Below are positions 63,801 through 64,000 of a DNA stretch of 64,000 nucleotides, piece after piece. The stretch covers positions 1-64,000 of the forward strand of contig CALUNW010000007.1 in NCBI GenBank assembly GCA_944322145.1, read 5' to 3'. This DNA comes from an uncultured Atopobiaceae bacterium (lineage in GTDB: Bacteria; Actinomycetota; Coriobacteriia; Coriobacteriales; Atopobiaceae). A model generated the notes under the pieces. That model had not been told where the DNA came from. It searched no databases and worked only from the letters and a program-made list of their open reading frames with translations. Numbering within the stretch: position 1 is the stretch's first letter; each line of letters begins with the position of its first letter. The translations under genes were made by a program, and so were the position numbers.

Positions 63801-63948
63801 GATCAACCAGCCGACCGAGTTCAAGAAGGCGACCGTCGCCGAGAAGATCGCCGCAGACAAGTTCAACGCCGAGCAGAAGGAGGCCATCAAGAGCATGGCC
63901 GACGAGGACGAGGACTTCGACGAGTCCAACGACTCCGATCGCCGTTAG
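60832..63948 (+). CDS. MscS-family channel with two extracytoplasmic Cache-like domains
   Basis: A 1038-residue membrane protein. A helix at about 6-30 is followed by an outside domain (35-270; LSTGEPSRAVEI, VQIGQDGYVFSLSAQTYVIE). A helix pair (about 280-300 and 335-355) is followed by a second outside domain (360-600; VQVGVDGFAFAVNKSDGTFA, ASAETSDYYVFAAG). Further helices lead to a full MscS core: LLASAGLLTFAVSLGAKDIV, GLFIIFEGEFRVGDIIQVSG and RNSNISNVVNMTKE. The two outside parts look like tandem dCache sensors. A ligand-gated, not purely tension-gated, channel is inferred. Confidence 0.85.
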   Translation: MQMSRKLKVKIAAIVIAAVASIVVMGVLLSGMQGELTRANYDAEMGAEAEQLSTLLAEADDENAQNKETYDAIYQSKAQSISFIAANDAGFEATDAKMREYQELLEVDNVLTVSVDGTVLAQAAETRADFSAARFNYLRESLSTGEPSRAVEINLPEQEWRTRYYAARIDDATMVVIEQDPSELYDLIESTGSTASVLKNVQIGQDGYVFSLSAQTYVIEYHPDEALVGADALDAGIDAGDLEDGFTGWMTLAGQRIYARVCLIGDTYYVEAVPAADMNASGDLTVGVILFVFAVVAASVALYGIFVLRADERDGQDGEDELRISSTLRVNRRIASRAAVLSAVGFLAVIVISFYMQTLFALSSQSLTLTERVDQVASTIERSQDRAEELEGQYNERYLSKARVAAYVLDQNPALANRAKLQELADALQIQYLFTFDINGTMTATNSNFTNFVLSEDPEDQSYEFRKLLQGVDSVVQPAGPDEVSGEMRQYIGVTTHDASGTVNGFVQLGIRPTRLETVLESVQIDHVLDGVQVGVDGFAFAVNKSDGTFAYYPNENMVGKLATDCGMTEAQLKDGYSDYVTINGEQLYAASAETSDYYVFAAGSDGALMAERGPLTAATGAIALVCLAVLFCLMVFEPSATVSQAVEKGEDAAQEDGRPRMVDVTVGGRTMKTVSAASRWFRRSFDWNDMTPEQKLGRVLRWFVGAGVILVCLAVVFKDAIFERGSIFAYILGGSWQHGLNIFAITASIMFACLFLTIAEILQKVLMLISRVVEARGVTMCRLASSIVKYASVIGILYWCLALLGVDTATLLASAGLLTFAVSLGAKDIVTDIISGLFIIFEGEFRVGDIIQVSGQRGTVMEIGVRTTKINDGSGNVLVLRNSNISNVVNMTKEHSFAAVEVGIEYGESLERVENVLAKEFPNIKRRLPAIIDGPFYKGVTMLADNSVNIKIVAECAEKDRSGLTNDLNREIKLLFDKYDISIPYPQVVINQPTEFKKATVAEKIAADKFNAEQKEAIKSMADEDEDFDESNDSDRR

Positions 63949-63959
63949 CTGCAAATTGA

Positions 63960-64000
63960 GGGCGTGTGACAATTAGGACAGGTTGAATTGTCACACGCCC
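63960..64000 (+). terminator. Hairpin at the window end
   Basis: GGGCGTGTGACAATT (63960-63974) and AATTGTCACACGCCC (63986-64000) are perfect 15-base arms around AGGACAGGTTG. It starts 12 bases past the channel gene's stop. The loop AGGACAGG is reminiscent of the GGGGACAG family. Confidence 0.75.

Overview
The window is high-GC DNA with tightly packed operons, few long gaps and ATG starts usually preceded by GGAG-type ribosome sites. Gene content points to an anaerobic, gut- or oral-type actinobacterium of the Coriobacteriia, most like Atopobiaceae/Olsenella. The markers are the purine/ureide degradation cluster, the selenium-dependent molybdenum hydroxylase (SDMH) accessory genes, an indolepyruvate:ferredoxin oxidoreductase and a lactose PTS with the tagatose-6-phosphate pathway. 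The genus is an inference. No rRNA, tRNA, CRISPR array or transposase gene was found.

About 1-22.8 kb is one metabolic region. It opens with the ygeX end, ygeY, ygeW, yqeA, a ModE-HTH/MocA-like fusion, a hyuA-type amidohydrolase and ridA. Together these form the tail of the anaerobic purine/ureide pathway, in which carbamoyl phosphate is cashed in for ATP. Next come the selenium/molybdenum genes: yqeC, a 2-hydroxyacyl-CoA-dehydratase-type protein with its activator, yedF, a DUF3343 Se/S carrier, a cysteine desulfurase, a fused yqeB-xdhC, a FecCD/MolBCA-type ABC importer, a THEP1-like NTPase, a DUF364 protein and selD. From 22.9 to 36.9 kb lie a DUF1508 protein, a probable structured RNA, iorBA with an acyl-CoA synthetase, a BceRSAB peptide-antibiotic module, two tandem EIIA(Glc) proteins, a glycerol dehydrogenase and a phosphatase.

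From 37 to 42.2 kb is a restriction-modification locus: a Cro-like regulator, two methyltransferase-like proteins and a helicase with an N-terminal GIY-YIG-like domain. From 43.7 to 54.9 kb is a sugar-utilisation island. It contains a decayed mannose-type PTS fused to a sulfatase remnant, two DeoR regulators, lacG, lacEB, a LacI-type regulator, lacF and lacAB. The remainder is an AAA/PD-(D/E)XK protein, aspS, an aquaporin, and a two-gene unit of a binding lipoprotein plus a very unusual Cache-MscS channel.

Two kinds of repeated sequence run through the window. The first is palindromes with a GGGGACAG/GGGGACTG core, plus other palindromic families. They sit between genes, often supply stop codons, and in at least two cases lie inside reading frames. 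The second is a short oligomer, GGCGAGAAGRAC, present about 50 times on both strands but absent from the 41.7-55.6 kb stretch. That absence suggests the island is a recent arrival. All counts were made by eye.
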